A stretch of 64,000 nt of DNA from Zea mays (GCF_902167145.1 NC_050104.1:12980001-13044000); one strand, 5' to 3'; shown: positions 22,235 to 31,881, counted from the first letter of the stretch. The notes: a model not told the origin generated them from the sequence alone. A program made the numbers and translations.

Positions 22235-22865
22235 AATCCTACCCCCTTAACAGAAATCTCGTCCTCGAGATTTGTAAGGGTGCATACTCATATTGTCTCG
22301 GAACATATGCACAAACAAAGAAATCTCGGCATGATGCATAACGCATTAGCAAAACATGGGGTCGATTAGACCTTATTATTCGTTCTTAAAATAATATCAT
22401 ATCATCCACTAACTAAAGTAACATCTAGATCTTACAAATAGTAGTAATTTATATATATGTTTATGTAGCTTGGTGGAGCTGGTGGTGGTGGTGGAGGTTG
22501 TTGTTGTTGTTGTCTCTCCAACCGCGCTTGCCTTATTTCTTGGCGGACCTGACGTATTTCCTCGCGTTCTTGTCTTATCTGATTTTGCATCTCGGTCACC
22601 AGGTCTGTTAATTGTTGTATTACTAGTCTTTGGGCAGCAACCACTTGATCGATTTCAACAGGTGGAGGATTTGGAGGATTCATTTATTTTGCTGTTGCGT
22701 GATAATCTTTCCTTTCCTGGTATTGACCATGAAAGTTAGAAGCATATGGTAATAGTTTTGCAAAGGAAATTATTCAATAAGCAGAATGAATAAGCTAGTA
22801 GCTGGTTATAATCTGAAGATTCTTTAGTAGGGCTTAATCTTTATTTTATGTTCAGATTGGGGTAA
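22235..22865 (-). other. E5 internal region, 3' side, with polypurine tract
   Basis: Next to the LTR, on the minus strand, it reads CTCGAGGACGAGATTTCTGTT then AAGGGGGTAGGATT, the polypurine tract typical of Del/Tekay chromoviruses (22235-22250). It then holds the short ORF 22683-22432. E6 is inserted at 22866 (TSD GGTAA, 22861-22865). Confidence 0.8.
22432..22683 (-). CDS. Short Gln/Pro-rich ORF in E5 (gag N-terminus-like, 83 aa)
   Basis: 83 residues with a heptad-like helix (VVAAQRLVIQQLTDLVTEM), a charged Arg/Glu/Gln segment with repeated EIRQxRxE units, then poly-Gln and poly-Pro. Composition and layout resemble the N-terminal helix plus Gln-rich stretch of chromovirus gag (compare E6 gag at 27283), but no capsid domain or zinc knuckle follows. 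It could be a gag remnant or a chance ORF. It is the only plausible coding segment of E5. Confidence 0.35.
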   Translation of the reverse strand: MNPPNPPPVEIDQVVAAQRLVIQQLTDLVTEMQNQIRQEREEIRQVRQEIRQARLERQQQQQPPPPPPAPPSYINIYINYYYL

Positions 22866-22866
22866 T

Positions 22867-22930
22867 GTAACGCCCCGAATTTTGCAGTTAAATTTTTTCT
22901 TTTCTTTACTCGCCAAAATTCGGGCGTTAC
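22867..22930 (+). promoter_or_regulatory. Hairpin at the start of the E6 5' LTR
   Basis: Arms GTAACGCCCCGAATTTTG (22867-22884) and CAAAATTCGGGCGTTAC (22914-22930) pair over 17 bp with one extra C; the loop is about 29 nt and T-rich. The same structure occurs at 31883-31946 in the 3' LTR. Confidence 0.8.
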
Positions 22931-24585
22931 CTTTTCTTTTTCTTTTTCCCTTCGCTAAACCTTGACCTTTTCCAAAGTTCTAGCGGGATTCGGTTTGGAT
23001 TTCCCGTGTAAGAAAAACCCTAAATACTTTATGTTGTTTGATGCACCATGCCGAACCTTGCATTTCTTTTGATTGCTTTGAAAGTGCAAATGCATTCATG
23101 TAGGAAGATCGGATTTCGAAAATGAGGAGAAGATCTTTTCTTTCTTTTTCTCTCTCTTTCTCTCTCCTCTTTTTCTCTCTCTCCCGCGCCGTGGGCCGAC
23201 CCCGGCCGGCCCAGCCGCCCCTGGCGCCCCCCCCCCCTTGGGCCCAATAGGCCCATGCCGCCCCCCCCCCCCACCTCCCCTTTTTCCCCAAACCCTCTCC
23301 CTCTCCCTCTCATTTTCTCTCATTCTCTCCCTAGCGCCGCCCCTACCCCTGCCCTAAGCCGCCGCCGCCCCCTGCCCCGTCGCCGATCGGCCGCCCCGCC
23401 CCATCCCCGTCCCCGTCGCCGGTGAGGCCCCTCCCCCTCTCCTCCCTCCCCCATTCCCCCTCCCCTTTTCCCCTCGCCGCTCGGCGCCATGGCTGCCGCC
23501 ATGGCCGGCTCACCCTGGCCGCCCGCCCCGGCCGCCTGGCCCCCTGGCCGCCGCCCGGCCGCCTGGCTCGGCCGCCCGCCTGGCCCCTGGCCGCGCGCCG
23601 CCCGGCCGCCTGGCTCGGCTGCCCGCTTGGCCGCCTGGCCGCGTGCCCGCCTGGCCGCGCGCCCCTGGCCGCGCCCCGGCCGCCTGGCCCTTGGCCGCGC
23701 CCCCCTGGCCGCTCGGCCGGCTCAGCCGCCCCGGCTCGGCCGCCCCTGCGCGCCCTGCCCCCGGCCGGTTCAACCGCCCCTAGGGCCGGTTCAACCGCCC
23801 CCCCCCCTCTGTTTTTTTTATTTTTTTTTATTTTATTTTATTTACTTTCTGTGATCATAGCTATTTTATTTTAGGTAGGCTAATCATTGTTAATGTTATT
23901 GAAATATGAAGCTTAATTTAAAATTCCGTTATGCTAGTTGATTTATGTAGTTAATTGTTTACCTCGTGCAATGTTGATCAACTTAAAATGATTAGGTTTC
24001 CATTAGTGTATATGTAACAGAATTCTTTTGTTAAGAACCAATTGTAATTGATCGTTAGTGCATAAGATTTAACCCCCTGCGAGACCCTTTCCCGTTTCTT
24101 TCTAACCATAACAAATGCAATGTCAAATGTCATACTTGATGCATATTCGCTTTACTTGTTCCCTTGTATGGTGTACTGTTCTTTTGTATTAAATATGTGG
24201 ATGTATGTATGTTTGCGCTCGCATAGAGAACGATCCGGTCGAAGAGACCGAGGAACTCGCAGGAGAAGCCCCTGAGCAGCAGTCGTTTGGTGGAGGCAAG
24301 TGTCCTTTGACCTATCTCTGTCCTATTCATTCTTTAATTCACCCCCCGCATTACACCTTTATACCTAAGGATTGACTAGCTTTTGTTATCCATGTCCTTG
24401 TTTACCTATTTGGGTTGGATTATTACTGTTTAGCTTTATGCTATTGCTCAACTCTAATCAATGAACATGATGAGATTATCTATGATACGCTGTTTTCCCT
24501 TCTCTTATTATGATGTTGTACTTGTGGTATTCAAGGGGGCTCGAGCGGTTTCTCGAGTGCCTCTCCGTAAGGACCTGTTCTATGG

Positions 24586-24985
24586 ATGACCGCCCGGGAA
24601 AACAGTGCAACCATGAGGGTGGAATGGGGTGCCCTTAGCTGAATAATTAGAGGATCCGGGGTGTAGTTCACTTAGCCGTCGTGCCGTCAATGGGGCTCGG
24701 TGTATGCGGCTCGCTCTGCCAAGTTTGGGTTCGCCCCTTGGGGAGGAGTGCGGTGCATTTAGGAAACCTAACGGGTGGCTACAGCTCCGGGGAATCTTTG
24801 TAAAGGCTACGTAGTGAAACCCTGCCTATTCACCTTGGTAGTGTTTAAGGGTTTGATCGGCCCGAGGCAAGAGGGAATCACGGCTTGTGGGTAAAGTGCA
24901 CAACCTCTGCAGAGTGTTATGAAACTGATATATCAGTCGTGCTCACGGTTATGAGCGGCCAAGGGAGCTCCAGTGATTAGTGGTA
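24586..24985 (+). other. Conserved LTR module shared by E6 and E5
   Basis: Homologous to minus-strand 19645-19245. Includes GGGAAAACAGTGCAACCATG, TTTGTAAAGGCTACGTAGTG, AACCTCTGCAGAGTGTTATG and CGTGCTCACGGTTATGAGCG. Second E6 copy at about 33603-34003. Confidence 0.7.
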
Positions 24986-25615
24986 CTTGATCAGAGACAT
25001 TGTGGTACAGGTGGTTATGAGATTGATGGTTTTGGTTATGACTATGGTGCTGGTAAGTGGTATTCTTTCCGTTTGGAAAGGGTACATCGGGTTAATAACT
25101 TGGGTTAATGCTAAAACTTGGCTTTCTACTAGTAAATAATAATCTGACCAACTAAAAGCAACTGCTTGACTTATCCCCACATAAAGCTAGTCCACTACAG
25201 CCAAACAGGATACTTGCTGAGTATGTTGATGTGTACTCACCCTTGCTCTACACACCAAACCCCCCCCCAGGTTGTCAGCATTGCAACCACTGCTCAGGCG
25301 AAGATGAAGCTGTGGAAGGAGACTTCCAGGAGTTCCAAGACTACGACGAGTTCTAGGTGTGGGTTAGCGGCAACCCCCAGTCGGCTGCCTGTGAAGGCCG
25401 CGTTATCTACGTTTCTTTTCCGCACTTTGATTTATTGTAAGAACTATATGGACGTCTCAGACGTATGATGTAATCGACTATTTCCCTTATTAATACCATT
25501 TTGAGCACTGTGTGATGATGTCCATGTTATGTAACTGCTGTGTACGTGAATAACTGATCCTGGCACGTACATGGTTCGCATTCGGTTTGCCTTCTAAAAC
25601 CGGGTGTGACATAAG

Positions 25616-25628
25616 TGGTATCAAAGCC
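25616..25628 (+). promoter_or_regulatory. E6 primer binding site (tRNA-Met)
   Basis: TGGTATCAAAGCC, four bases after the LTR end; typical of Del/Tekay elements. Confidence 0.85.
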
Positions 25629-25865
25629 GTGCTGACTGTAGGACCGCTAACCTAGAGTAGAATGGTCGTTCTAAGGACTATAGACCTCTGTCTCTTCCTT
25701 GACTTTGATATCCCTTCAAAAGTTGGTCATACCGACCAAACCTATGTTCTACTATATATTATACCTTGCTAAAAAATTGTGTTTCATTCTGATCCTTCAT
25801 TTACTTATTACTTGCTGGTCATATTAATTCTGTTCTCACCCTTTTGCTTGCGATGTCTTTTGTAG
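25629..25865 (+). other. E6 leader between primer site and orf0
   Basis: About 240 bp with no ORF of note. It ends in a pyrimidine-rich stretch and TTTTGTAG directly before the orf0 ATG, which looks like a 3' splice site. An out-of-frame ATG at about 25852 opens a very short upstream frame. Confidence 0.6.
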
Positions 25866-26879
25866 ATGGCTCGACTTAGACACACTGCACGTAAGTCAGT
25901 CATCCCCTTCTTACCCTCCCGCCTTGCTGAGCGTCCGCTTCGCCGTCCCGTGGCCGGACAGTCCAGCCACTTGGAGAGACTACACCACCGCCTGTGTGAG
26001 GAGCAGGAACGTCGACGACAGGAGCAGCAGAGCTCTTCCTTCTCGCTCCACCAGGAGATAGAGTCCGTGAGGAGCTGCTCCCCTGTGCTTCCTCTGGAGC
26101 CGCCCCCTGCACCACCACTGGGCGCCCCAGCTTCTGGAGCAGCTGCTGGAGGAGACCCAGACGACGGAGATGGCGATGACAGCTCGAGCCACGACACCGA
26201 CTTCTCTGCTAACCCCGAGCCGGAAGGATGGGTTGCTCGACCCATCACTCGCGACGCTGCTCGCGGGTGTCACTTCCACGATGCGCTCGACACCCTGCTA
26301 CGTCGGGCATTTGACCGGCATACTTGGTCCGTCGAGTATCGCTGTGTGGTCTACCAGCATAGTCGCGGGGTCTACCCGGACCGCTGGGAGGTGACTTGCT
26401 TGGTGCGCTGCCCGGAGGACAGTCTCCAGGGTGCGGAGGCCTGTTCAGAGCACTATTCTATCTCTGAGCGGGACTCAGCTGAGGCAGCCATGCAAGATGC
26501 TGCACGGCGTGCGCTTTCGCACTACTGCTCGGTTTTCGGTGGGGCAGCTGACGGTCTTGACCTGAAGTATTACCCCCGCCGTCCATCTGGCAGCACAGGA
26601 GGCGTGATTGTTTCACCTGTCGGTGAGGGCAATCCTAGGTTGAGCAGCACAGTCAACCTAGCCGCCGTGCTAAACACGGAGCTGGACCATGCATTAGACG
26701 AGCTGAGTAGGGCTCGTGCTGAGATCGCCCTGCTGCGGGCTGAGCGCGCGGAACGTCGTTATTTGGATGGTGGTTCCCCCGCTCCCGTCGGGACTCAGCA
26801 CCCGTACCGCTCACCTCAGCGTGGACACCAGTCTTATGGCAATCCCGACTGCAAGACCAAGATAAATCTAGAACCATAG
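25866..26879 (+). CDS. orf0: sense ORF upstream of gag with histone-H3-like N-terminus (337 aa)
   Basis: Not a gag or pol part. Residues 1-11 read M-A-R-L-R-H-T-A-R-K-S; after Met removal, A1, R2, T6, A7, R8, K9 and S10 fall on the same positions as in histone H3. Next come a basic segment (12-30), a charged helix (35-56), a Pro/Ala-rich and acidic linker (75-112), and a folded-looking domain at 125-225 with helix 138-149, strands about 155-166, 173-182 and 191-200, and helix 202-224 (SAEAAMQDAARRALSHY). This alpha-beta-beta-beta-alpha order recalls a dsRNA-binding domain, but the usual Lys cluster is absent. A coiled coil follows (265-298). The ATG is the first in frame and sits right after TGTAG. 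Intact, no stops. Function unknown; related orf0 genes are known from rice RIRE3/RIRE8 elements. Confidence 0.8.
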   Translation: MARLRHTARKSVIPFLPSRLAERPLRRPVAGQSSHLERLHHRLCEEQERRRQEQQSSSFSLHQEIESVRSCSPVLPLEPPPAPPLGAPASGAAAGGDPDDGDGDDSSSHDTDFSANPEPEGWVARPITRDAARGCHFHDALDTLLRRAFDRHTWSVEYRCVVYQHSRGVYPDRWEVTCLVRCPEDSLQGAEACSEHYSISERDSAEAAMQDAARRALSHYCSVFGGAADGLDLKYYPRRPSGSTGGVIVSPVGEGNPRLSSTVNLAAVLNTELDHALDELSRARAEIALLRAERAERRYLDGGSPAPVGTQHPYRSPQRGHQSYGNPDCKTKINLEP

Positions 26880-27282
26880 ATCGCTAGAGTTGGATCTTGT
26901 AATTAATACGAAATATATGCATAGAAGCTTCAGTCTTAGCGTTAGTCTCAGTCTTAGTTAGTCTTAGTTAGACAGGGTAGTTTGCTATATCCTGTGCATT
27001 TATGTTTGTCATGATGAACTATGTTTGGTTTGGATCTTTGTAATGACTGTCACCAGAGTGTGGGTATCCCCTGCATTTTGGTTTACCTGTTATGTTAATA
27101 AAGTTAGTTATATAGTTGGGAAACCCATTATTCTCCTTTCCTCTTTATCTGAGAAGCTGTGTGGTCTGTGTTGGAGATCAGTGAAGATGCTCACCTGCTC
27201 AGTGCTGTTGAGGAATTCTATTCTCTTTTCTTATGCTGCAAGATCTGCCAGATCAGTTCTGATGTGTGGTTGCATTCTGCAG
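26880..27282 (+). other. Spacer between orf0 and gag with splice-acceptor-like end
   Basis: AT-rich, with short TCTTAGTTAG repeats (about 26935-26975). It ends TGCATTCTGCAG immediately before the gag ATG, a good 3' splice-site match. No ORF of its own is supported. Confidence 0.6.
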
Positions 27283-28242
27283 ATGTCAGAGAACAGGCGC
27301 AGAGGAGGAAGGCGTGCTCAGCAGGAGCGAGCCGCTCAACAGGAGGAGGCGCCCCAGCAGCAGCAGCTGCCACCCCCGCCCCCGATGTCCATCGAGCAGA
27401 TGTTTCTGATGCAAACTCAGGCAGTTCAAGCCATCGGTCAGACTTTGGCCGCCATTCAGCAGCAGCAGCAGCAACAGCAGCAAGCACCACCTCAGCCTCA
27501 GATGCCTCAGATGCCCAGAGACAAGCGTGCTGAATTCATGAGAGGTCATCCACCAACGTTCGCTCACTCTTCTGACCCCATGGATGCTGAAGATTGGCTG
27601 CGCACTGTGGAGCGGGAGTTGCATACCGCTCAGTGCGATGACAGGGAGAAAGTTCTGTATGGTCCCCGTCTGTTGAGAGGAGCAGCCCAGTCATGGTGGG
27701 AGTCTTACCTCGCCACCCATGCCAACCCCGACACCATCACCTGGGAAGAATTTAGGGGTAGCTTTCGTCAGTACCATGTTCCTGCAGGTCTGATGACAGT
27801 GAAGAAGGAGGAGTTCCTGGCCCTCAAGCAAGGGCCATTGTCTATCAGTGAGTATCGGGACAAGTTTCTGCAATTGTCTCACTATGCTCCTGAAGATGTC
27901 AACACTGATGCCAAGCGGCAGTACCGTTTCCTGAGAGGCTTGGTTGACCCTCTGCAGTATCAGCTGATGAATCACACCTTCCCGACATTCCAGCACCTGA
28001 TTGATAGAGCGATCATGACGGAGAGAAAGCGCAAGGAGATGGAAGATCGTAAGCGCAAGATCAGTGGACCCCAGCCTGGAAGCAGCAGCCGCCCTCGTTT
28101 TTCAGGCAATCAACCTCAGCAGTTCAGGCAGAACCAGCGTCCACCTCAGCAGCATCAGCAGTTCCAAAGGCAGTATCCTCAGCATCAGTACCAGAACCGT
28201 CAGAGCAATCAGTCAGGAGGTCAGTTTCAGAAGCAGAATTAG
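27283..28242 (+). CDS. gag: Chromovirus gag, ends at a premature TAG (E6)
   Basis: Start chosen at MSENRRRGGRRAQQE, directly after CAG; the frame is open further upstream, but that part looks non-coding. A Gln/Pro-rich N-terminus is followed by a Retrotrans_gag capsid domain from about residue 85 (FMRGHPPTF, DWLRTVERELHTA, AAQSWWESYL, FRGSFRQYHVP, LKQGPLSISEYRDKFLQLS, DRAIMTERKR) and a Gln-rich linker. The frame stops at TAG (28240-28242) where CAG is the likely ancestor; the same frame continues straight on into the zinc knuckle and pol. Capsid is complete, nucleocapsid lies beyond the stop. A leaky stop is an alternative: the codon is followed by CAA. Confidence 0.88.
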   Translation: MSENRRRGGRRAQQERAAQQEEAPQQQQLPPPPPMSIEQMFLMQTQAVQAIGQTLAAIQQQQQQQQQAPPQPQMPQMPRDKRAEFMRGHPPTFAHSSDPMDAEDWLRTVERELHTAQCDDREKVLYGPRLLRGAAQSWWESYLATHANPDTITWEEFRGSFRQYHVPAGLMTVKKEEFLALKQGPLSISEYRDKFLQLSHYAPEDVNTDAKRQYRFLRGLVDPLQYQLMNHTFPTFQHLIDRAIMTERKRKEMEDRKRKISGPQPGSSSRPRFSGNQPQQFRQNQRPPQQHQQFQRQYPQHQYQNRQSNQSGGQFQKQN

Positions 28243-31200
28243 CAAGCACCTCGTCTTCCTGCCCCAGCAAATCAGCAGAACAGTCAGGCAGCACCAGCTC
28301 AGGTTGGAAACAGGGCATGTTTCCACTGTGGAGAGCAAGGCCACTGGGTGATGCAATGTCCGAAGAAGGCAGCCCAGCAGCAGTCAGGCCCCAATGCCCC
28401 AGCAAAGCAGAATGTGCCTCAGCCTGGAGCAGGCAATCGCCCTCAACAGCGCTATAATCATGGAAGGCTGAACCACTTGGAGGCTGAAGCAGTTCAGGAG
28501 ACCCCCGGCATGATAGTAGGTATGTTCCCAGTCGACTCCCATATTGCAGAAGTGTTATTTGATACTGGAGCAACGCATTCTTTCATTACTGCATCATGGG
28601 TAGAAGCACATAATCTTCCAATTACTACCATGTCAACCCCCATTCAAATTGACTCAGCCGGTGGTAGAATTCGAGCCGATAGCATTTGTTTGAATATAAG
28701 TGTGAAAATAAGGGGGATAGCGTTTCCCGCCAACCTTATAGTAATGGGTACTCAGGGAATAGATGTCATCCTAGGGATGAATTGGCTAGACAAGTATCAG
28801 GCAGTTATCAGTTGTGATAAAAGGACAATCAAGTTGGTGTCCCCACTAGGAGAGGAAGTGGTGACCGAGTTAGTCCCACCTGAGCCGAAGAAAGGAAGTT
28901 GTTATCAGATGGCTGTCGATAGCAGTGAAGCAGACCCAATTGAGAGTATCAAGGTTGTGTCTGAATTCCCAGATGTGTTTCCAAAGGACTTACCGGGTAT
29001 GCCACCAGAGCGGAAAGTTGAGTTTGCCATAGAGCTTCTTCCTGGAACCGCCCCCATCTTTAAGAGAGCTTACAGAATATCCGGACCAGAATTGGTTGAG
29101 CTTAAGAAGCAAATTGATGAGCTGTCAGAGAAAGGTTACATTCGGCCAAGCACCTCGCCTTGGGCCGCCCCTGTCTTATTTGTGGAGAAGAAAGATGGCA
29201 CCAAGAGGATGTGCATTGATTATCGAGCTTTGAATGAGGTCACGATCAAGAACAAGTATCCCTTGCCTAGAATAGAAGATCTGTTCGACCAGTTGAGAGG
29301 AGCCAGTGTGTTCTCCAAGATTGATCTGAGGTCAGGTTATCATCAGCTCAGGATCCGACCTTCGGACATTCCGAAGACGGCATTCATTTCCAAGTATGGG
29401 TTGTATGAGTTCACAGTGATGTCTTTTGGTTTGACCAATGCGCCAGCATTCTTCATGAACTTGATGAACAGTGTATTCATGGATTACCTTGATAAGTTTG
29501 TGGTGGTATTCATTGATGATATTCTGGTTTATTCTCAAAGCGAAGAAGAGCATGCAGATCATTTGAGGATGGTGTTGCAGAGATTGCGAGAGCACCAGTT
29601 GTATGCAAAGTTGAGCAAGTGTGAGTTCTGGATCAGTGAAGTCCTGTTCTTGGGTCACATAATCAACAAGGAAGGATTGGCTGTGGATCCGAAGAAAGTG
29701 GCGGACATTTTGAACTGGAAAGCGCCAACAGATGCTAGAGGAATCAAGAGTTTCATTGGAATGGCCGGATATTATCGGCGATTCATTGAAGGGTTTTCGA
29801 AGATTGCGAAACCGATGACAGCGTTGCTAGGCAACAAAGTTGAGTTCAAATGGACCCAGAAATGTCAAGAGGCCTTTGAAGCGCTGAAAGAGAAGTTGAC
29901 TACAGCGCCTGTCCTAGTCTTGCCCGATGTGCACAAGCCCTTCTCGGTGTATTGTGATGCTTGTTACACAGGTTTGGGATGTGTGTTGATGCAAGAGGGA
30001 AGAGTTGTGGCTTACTCGTCCCGACAGCTGAAGGTTCATGAGAAGAACTACCCAATCCATGATCTAGAGTTGGCAGCAGTGGTTCACGCACTGAAGACAT
30101 GGAGGCACTATCTGTATGGACAGAAATGTGATGTTTACACAGACCACAAGAGTCTGAAGTACATATTCACTCAGTCAGAGTTGAACATGAGGCAACGAAG
30201 ATGGTTAGAGCTGATCAAAGACTATGAGTTGGAGATTCATTACCATCCAGGCAAAGCAAACGTAGTGGCAGATGCTTTGAGCAGAAAGAGTCAAGTCAAT
30301 CTGATGGTCGCTCGCCCGATGCCTTATGAGTTGGCCAAAGAGTTTGACAGGTTGAGTCTCGGATTTCTGAACAATTCGCGAGGAGTCACAGTTGAATTGG
30401 AACCTACCTTGGAGCGCGAAATCAAAGAAGCGCAGAAGAATGATGAAAAAATCAGTGAGATTCGGCGACTGATTCTAGAAGGCAAAGGCAAAGATTTTCG
30501 AGAAGATGCAGAAGGCGTGATATGGTTCAAAGACCGCTTGTGTGTTCCCAATGTCCAGTCTATTCGGGAGTTGATTCTTAAGGAAGCTCATGAGACAGCT
30601 TATTCGATTCACCCTGGCAGTGAGAAGATGTATCAGGATCTGAAGAGGAAATTCTGGTGGTATGGAATGAAGAGGGAAATCGCAGAGCATGTGGCTATGT
30701 GTGATAGTTGTCGAAGAATTAAGGCAGAACACCAGAGACCTGCTGGATTGTTGCAACCGTTGCAGATCCCTCAGTGGAAATGGGATGAAATTGGTATGGA
30801 TTTCATAGTCGGATTGCCTCGCACTCGAGCCGGCTACGATTCTATTTGGGTAGTGGTGGACCGTTTGACCAAGTCAGCCCACTTCATACCTGTCAAGACC
30901 AATTACAGCAGTGCAGTATTGGCAGAATTGTATATGTCTCGGATCGTTTGTCTTCATGGTGTGCCAAAGAAGATAGTGTCAGATAGAGGAACGCAGTTCA
31001 CCTCTCATTTCTGGCAGCAGTTGCATGAAGCCTTGGGCACGCATCTGAATTTCAGTTCAACTTATCACCCGCAGACAGATGGTCAGACTGAAAGAACCAA
31101 TCAAATTCTTGAAGACATGTTGAGAGCCTGTGCGTTGCAAGATCAGTCCGGATGGGACAAGCGATTGCCTTATGCAGAGTTTTCCTATAACAACAGTTAC

Positions 31201-31845
31201 CAGGCCAGTTTGAAGATGTCACCATTTCAGGCGCTCTATGGAAGGAGTTGCAGAACTCCGTTGCAATGGGATCAGCCTGGAGAGAAGCAAGTGTTTGGGC
31301 CAGACATTCTGCTTGAAGCCGAAGAGAACATCAAGATGGTCCGAGAGAATCTGAAGATAGCGCAATCGAGGCAGCGAAGCTATGCAGACACAAGAAGAAG
31401 AGAGCTGAGTTTCGAAGTCGGAGACTTTGTCTATCTGAAAGTGTCACCGATCAGAGGAGTCAGAAGATTCGGAGTGAAAGGCAAGCTAGCACCCCGCTAC
31501 ATTGGTCCGTATCAGATTCTTGCAAGACGAGGAGAAGTGGCCTATCAGCTCAGTTTGCCAGAGAGTTTGTCTGCTGTGCATAATGTCTTTCATGTGTCTC
31601 AGTTGAAGAAGTGCTTGCGTGTGCCAGAAGAGCAGTTGCCAGTGGAAGGTCTTGAGGTCCAGGAGGACTTGACCTACGTTGAGAAGCCAGTGCAAATCCT
31701 TGAGGTTGCAGACCGAGTCACCCGAAGGAAGACCATCAGAATGTGCAAAGTCAGATGGAATCACCACTCTGAGGAAGAAGCAACCTGGGAGCGTGAAGAT
31801 GATCTGATGGCCAAGTACCCAGAGCTCTTTGCTAGCCAGCCCTGA
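28243..31845 (+). CDS. pol: Chromovirus pol with nucleocapsid knuckle and chromodomain (E6), open
   Basis: Open frame of 1200 codons in the gag frame, after the single stop. In order: zinc knuckle [14 protein letters not shown] (about 28320); aspartic protease [12 protein letters not shown] (about 28552); reverse transcriptase with [25 protein letters not shown] and catalytic FIDDILVYS (about 29510); RNase H from [14 protein letters not shown] (about 29950) to the NVVADALSR block; integrase with an HHCC zinc domain ([15 protein letters not shown]...CDSCRR) and DDE residues in [18 protein letters not shown] and [13 protein letters not shown]; and a C-terminal chromodomain (about 31672-31810) with [26 protein letters not shown]. 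Of the three aromatic-cage positions, Tyr and Trp look present and the third is His. No damage seen in this part. Confidence 0.93.
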   Translation, partial: QAPRLPAPANQQNSQAAPAQVGNRACFHCGEQGHWVMQCPKKAAQQQSGPNAPAKQNVPQPGAGNRPQQRYNHGRLNHLEAEAVQETPGMIVGMFPVDSHIAEVLFDTGATHSFITASWVEAHNLPITTMSTPIQIDSAGGRIRADSICLNISVKIRGIAFPANLIVMGTQGIDVILGMNWLDKYQAVISCDKRTIKLVSPLGEEVVTELVPPEPKKGSCYQMAVDSSEADPIESIKVVSEFPDVFPKDLPGMPPERKVEFAIELLPGTAPIFKRAYRISGPELVELKKQIDELSEKGYIRPSTSPWAAPVLFVEKKDGTKRMCIDYRALNEVTIKNKYPLPRIEDLFDQLRGASVFSKIDLRSGYHQLRIRPSDIPKTAFISKYGLYEFTVMSFGLTNAPAFFMNLMNSVFMDYLDKFVVVFIDDILVYSQSEEEHADHLRMVLQRLREHQLYAKLSKCEFWISEVLFLGHIINKEGLAVDPKKVADILNWKAPTDARGIKSFIGMAGYYRRFIEGFSKIAKPMTALLGNKVEFKWTQKCQEAFEALKEKLTTAPVLVLPDVHKPFSVYCDACYTGLGCVLMQEGRVVAYSSRQLKVHEKNYPIHDLELAAVVHALKTWRHYLYGQKCDVYTDHKSLKYIFTQSELNMRQRRWLELIKDYELEIHYHPGKANVVADALSRKSQVNLMVARPMPYELAKEFDRLSLGFLNNSRGVTVELEPTLEREIKEAQKNDEKISEIRRLILEGKGKDFREDAEGVIWFKDRLCVPNVQSIRELILKEAHETAYSIHPGSEKMYQDLKRKFWWYGMKREIAEHVAMCDSCRRIKAEHQRPAGLLQPLQIPQWKWDEIGMDFIVGLPRTRAGYDSIWVVVDRLTKSAHFIPVKTNYSSAVLAELYMSRIVCLHGVPKKIVSDRGTQFTSHFWQQLHEALGTHLNFSSTYHPQTDGQTERTNQILEDMLRACALQDQSGWDKRLPYAEFSYNNSYQASLKMSPFQALYGRSCRTPLQWDQPGEKQVFGPDILLEAEENIKMVRENLKIAQSRQRSYADTRRRELSFEVGDFVYLKVSPIRGVRRFGVKGKLAPRYIGPYQILARRGEVAYQLSLPESLSAVHNVFHVSQLKKCLRVPEEQLPVEGLEVQEDLTYVEKPVQILEVADRVTRRKTIRMCKVRWNHHSEEEATWEREDDLMAKYPELFASQP

Positions 31846-31881
31846 ATCTCGAGGGCGAGATTCTTTTAAGGGGGATAGGTT
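31846..31881 (+). promoter_or_regulatory. E6 polypurine tract
   Basis: Just after the pol stop: CTCGAGGGCGAGATTCTTTT, then AAGGGGGATAGG, next to the 3' LTR. Second-strand primer site, matching the E5 tract in layout. Confidence 0.85.

Larger units (their letters stand above)
22866..25611 (+). repeat. E6 5' LTR (2746 bp)
   Basis: TGTAACGCCCCG...GGGTGTGACA. A hairpin opens the LTR (22867-22930), followed by a CT-rich stretch, poly-C runs (about 23227-23273), a GCCGCCTGGCC-type GC tract (about 23510-23790) ending in T-rich DNA, and the module shared with E5 (24586-24985). Long open frames in the GC tract are products of composition. Confidence 0.93.

Noticed and set aside
23422..23874. Long Pro/Arg/Ala-rich open frames in the E6 LTRs (also 32377-32892)
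   Set aside because: Several frames and both strands are open at once because of GC composition; frames are not conserved between the two LTRs.
25866..25898. A real histone H3 gene fragment
   Set aside because: Only the first eleven codons resemble H3; after Ser the sequence departs completely, codons differ at the mismatches, and the ORF continues for 326 unrelated residues.
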